6,609 nt of DNA from Clostridiales bacterium. Its GTDB lineage: Bacteria; Bacillota; Sulfobacillia; UBA995. Shown here piece by piece: positions 5,010 to 6,609 of the stretch (its first letter is position 1; every line of letters begins with the position of its first letter). The position numbers were made by a program, and so were the translations under genes. Below the pieces are notes generated by a model. The model was given only the letters and a program-made list of their open reading frames with translations. It searched no databases and was not told the origin of the DNA. The stretch spans positions 1 through 6,609 of the forward strand of contig DOZU01000108.1 in the NCBI GenBank assembly GCA_003517845.1. Reading direction: 5' to 3'.

Positions 5010-6182
5010 TCATGGTAGGGGCACGTCGGGCCGCCACTCATCCGGTGGTTGGGCCCGCAACCCGAGGAAGTACTCCAGGCCATCAAGGGTGCGGCTCGCC
5101 GCTCGGCCGTCGCCGTAAGGATTGACCGCCCGGGCCATCCGCGCGTGCTCCTCGGGGCAATCGAGCAAGGTCGTGGCCAAATCATGGATGGCGTCGGGGT
5201 CGGAGCCGACCAGTCGGACCGTGCCCGCCTCCAAGGCTTCCGGGCGTTCGGTGTCTTCTCGGCACAACACGACCGGCACCCCCAGCGCCGGAGCCTCTTC
5301 TTGCAGCCCGCCGGAATCGGTGATGACGAAGTGGGCCCGGGACAGGAGGTTGGCCCACTCGGGATAGGCCAGAGGGTCGCGCAGGATCACCCCGGGGCAA
5401 CCGGCCAGCCAGCGACCGACCGCCTCGCTCACCTCGGGATTGCGGTGTACTGATACCACTATCCGCAGGTCGCGGCGATCTTCGGCGAGAGCGGCGACCG
5501 CCCGGAAGATGCGATGGAGCGGTTCGCCCCAGTTTTCCCGGCGATGGCACTCGACGGCCACCAGACGCGCGGGGCCGGCCGCGGCCGCCTCGAGATCGGG
5601 GTCGGCAAAGCGATGATCGGCCCGCACGGTCCAGAGCAGGGCATCGATGGCAGTATTGCCGGTGACGTGTATGGACCGGGGATCGATTCCCTCGCCGAGG
5701 AGGTTAGCCCGGGCGGTACCGGTAGGGGCGAAGTGGATGTCGGCCAATACGTCCGCGAGCCGGCGGTACATCTCCTCGGGAAAGGGCGAATGCCGCCGGC
5801 GGGTGCGGAGGCCGGCCTCGACGTGTCCAACGGCGATCCGCCGGTGAAATGCGGCCAAGCTGCCCAACAAGGAGGTTGCAGCATCGCCGTGTACCAGCAC
5901 GAGACCCGGGGCGGTCCCGTCCAGCACTCTATCCAGGCCGGCCAGCCCGCGGACGGCGATATCGGTCAGGGATTGGCGGGGGGTCATGATAGCCAGGTCG
6001 TGGTCGGGCACGATGCCGAAATGCGCCAGGACCTGGTCCAGCATGGTACGATGCTGCCCGGTCACCGCGACCACGGTCTCGAATCGGTCAGCCCGGGCCT
6101 GGAGTTCCCGGATCACGGGGGCCATCTTGATCGCTTCCGGCCGGGTACCGAACGCGACCAGTACCCGGGGGCGGTCAGCCAC
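5010..6182 (-). CDS. wecB: UDP-N-acetylglucosamine 2-epimerase (non-hydrolysing)
   Basis: Interconverts UDP-GlcNAc and UDP-ManNAc in the cytoplasm, feeding ManNAc-containing wall or surface polymers (the B. subtilis homologue MnaA supplies teichoic acid linkage units). The 390-residue product is full length for this GT-B-fold family. Motifs: FGTRPEAIKM (11-20), TGQHRTM (41-47), HGD with D100, GHVEAGLRT (119-127) with E122, FPEEMYRRL (134-142) with E136/E137, CHRRENWG (212-219) with catalytic H213, TDSGGLQEEAPALG (288-301) and RPEAL (313-317). The residue pair before the HRREN motif is Glu-Cys, where Thr-x is more common. The start is GTG at 6182, which puts the FGTRP motif at the usual place; GGAGGG lies 11 bases upstream, slightly far. 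The first eight bases overlap the end of the wecA-like gene, so translation is probably coupled. The upstream frame to 6311 is only the shadow of that gene. Confidence 0.95.
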   Translation of the reverse strand: MADRPRVLVAFGTRPEAIKMAPVIRELQARADRFETVVAVTGQHRTMLDQVLAHFGIVPDHDLAIMTPRQSLTDIAVRGLAGLDRVLDGTAPGLVLVHGDAATSLLGSLAAFHRRIAVGHVEAGLRTRRRHSPFPEEMYRRLADVLADIHFAPTGTARANLLGEGIDPRSIHVTGNTAIDALLWTVRADHRFADPDLEAAAAGPARLVAVECHRRENWGEPLHRIFRAVAALAEDRRDLRIVVSVHRNPEVSEAVGRWLAGCPGVILRDPLAYPEWANLLSRAHFVITDSGGLQEEAPALGVPVVLCREDTERPEALEAGTVRLVGSDPDAIHDLATTLLDCPEEHARMARAVNPYGDGRAASRTLDGLEYFLGLRAQPPDEWRPDVPLP

Positions 6183-6609
6183 GATGCTGCTCGCCCTCCG
6201 TGGATGCCTCGAGTGCCCCCAGCTTGACCGCCCCGTAGAACAGGGCGGCAATGACGAGGGATAGAAGGGCCAAGCCGGGAAGGCCGGGAGCCTCGGCGAC
6301 GACGATGGCACTCAGGCCCAACCAGGCGCTGACGCCGTAGAGCACCGTGACCGTCTGACGCTGCGTCAATCCCAGGCTCAGCAGCCGGTGATGCAGGTGG
6401 CCGCGGTCGGCCTGGTGGAAGGGACGTCCGTTGGCCACCCGCCGGGTGATGGCCAGGGCGGCATCGACGATGGGGAGGCCGAGGGCAACGATCGGCACGG
6501 CCAGGGCGATGGCGGTGGCTTGTTTGACGGTGCCGCCGATCGCCAGCACCGCCAGGGTGAATCCGAGGAAAAGCGCGCCCGCGTCGCCCATGAAGATCTT
6601 GGCCGGGTG
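6175..6609 (-). CDS. wecA: WecA/TagO-type polyprenyl-phosphate GlcNAc-1-phosphate transferase, 5' end missing
   Basis: The last 144 residues of a polytopic membrane enzyme of the MraY/WecA family, cut by the right edge. It would move GlcNAc-1-phosphate from UDP-GlcNAc to undecaprenyl phosphate on the cytoplasmic face, the first step of teichoic-acid linkage or surface polysaccharide synthesis. The fragment opens with HPAKIFMGDAGALFLGF, the family's PA(K/R)IFMGD motif; its Asp (visible residue 9) matches the catalytic/Mg-binding D265 of MraY. The His motif HLHHRL (71-76), which follows ADRG, is the feature that separates WecA-type enzymes from MraY. Hydrophobic stretches at about 11-26, 31-53, 87-104 and 108-127 are membrane helices. 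It overlaps wecB by eight bases; together they make the GlcNAc lipid and UDP-ManNAc. The TagO versus WecA role cannot be settled here. Confidence 0.9.
   Translation of the reverse strand, partial: HPAKIFMGDAGALFLGFTLAVLAIGGTVKQATAIALAVPIVALGLPIVDAALAITRRVANGRPFHQADRGHLHHRLLSLGLTQRQTVTVLYGVSAWLGLSAIVVAEAPGLPGLALLSLVIAALFYGAVKLGALEASTEGEQHRG

Noticed and set aside
5514..6227. A 237-codon open frame on the plus strand opposite wecB
   Set aside because: It is antisense to a fully conserved wecB, has no recognisable motif and is Gly/Gln/His-rich, as expected for a shadow frame in GC-rich DNA. The same holds for plus-strand frames at 383-1048, 1613-2176 and 3083-3736.
6183..6311. A 43-residue N-terminal extension of WecB
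   Set aside because: It overlaps the conserved end of the wecA-like gene, is low in complexity and matches nothing in the family; the GTG at 6182 gives the normal N terminus.
1..6609. CRISPR arrays, insertion sequences, tRNA or rRNA genes, prophage or attachment sites
   Set aside because: No direct-repeat array, transposase motif, tRNA cloverleaf or rRNA stretch was seen; coding density is high and the only notable structured RNA is the SAM riboswitch.

Overview
The window comes from a GC-rich, endospore-forming member of the Bacillota (Firmicutes). SpoIID, a SpoIIQ-type M23 protein and SpoIIID sit together next to the actin homologue Mbl, and the left end carries a SAM-I (S-box) riboswitch with an intrinsic terminator, both typical of this phylum. 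High GC with many GTG and TTG starts points to a high-GC clostridial or Symbiobacterium/Thermaerobacter-like lineage; this placement is an inference and the genus cannot be named from sequence alone.

All eight genes lie on the minus strand, so transcription runs from right to left. In that order: a partial wecA/tagO-type polyprenyl-phosphate GlcNAc-1-phosphate transferase (cut by the right edge); wecB, UDP-GlcNAc 2-epimerase, overlapping it; spoIID; a spoIIQ-like membrane M23/LytM protein; spoIIID; mbl; fabZ; then a 252-bp control region with a promoter, SAM-I riboswitch and terminator; and finally a short MetE-like (core methionine synthase) gene cut by the left edge exactly at its last predicted zinc-ligand cysteine.

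The layout combines envelope precursor supply (WecA, WecB), engulfment (SpoIID, SpoIIQ-like), mother-cell regulation (SpoIIID), cell shape (Mbl) and fatty-acid elongation (FabZ). The order spoIID-spoIIQ-spoIIID-mbl-fabZ resembles the Bacillus subtilis neighbourhood but is compacted: the flagellar genes flhO/flhP, which separate mbl from fabZ in B. subtilis, are absent, and neither murA nor ATP synthase genes lie between wecB and spoIID. Upstream of spoIID and of spoIIID there are near-identical sigma-E-like promoters (GAAT-type -35, 14-nt spacer, CATAGG -10), and upstream of the spoIIQ-like gene a sigma-F/G-like promoter. This fits mother-cell expression of SpoIID and SpoIIID and forespore expression of SpoIIQ.

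The left end is a separate, methionine-related unit. Its riboswitch is complete: P1 to P4, a CUGG/CCAG pseudoknot, a 10-bp terminator and a competing antiterminator can all be drawn. It makes a strong case that the downstream UROD/MetE-like gene works in methionine synthesis. No completely new system is evident; the most interesting points are the core MetE under SAM control, the compartment-specific promoters, and the altered active site of the SpoIIQ-like protein.
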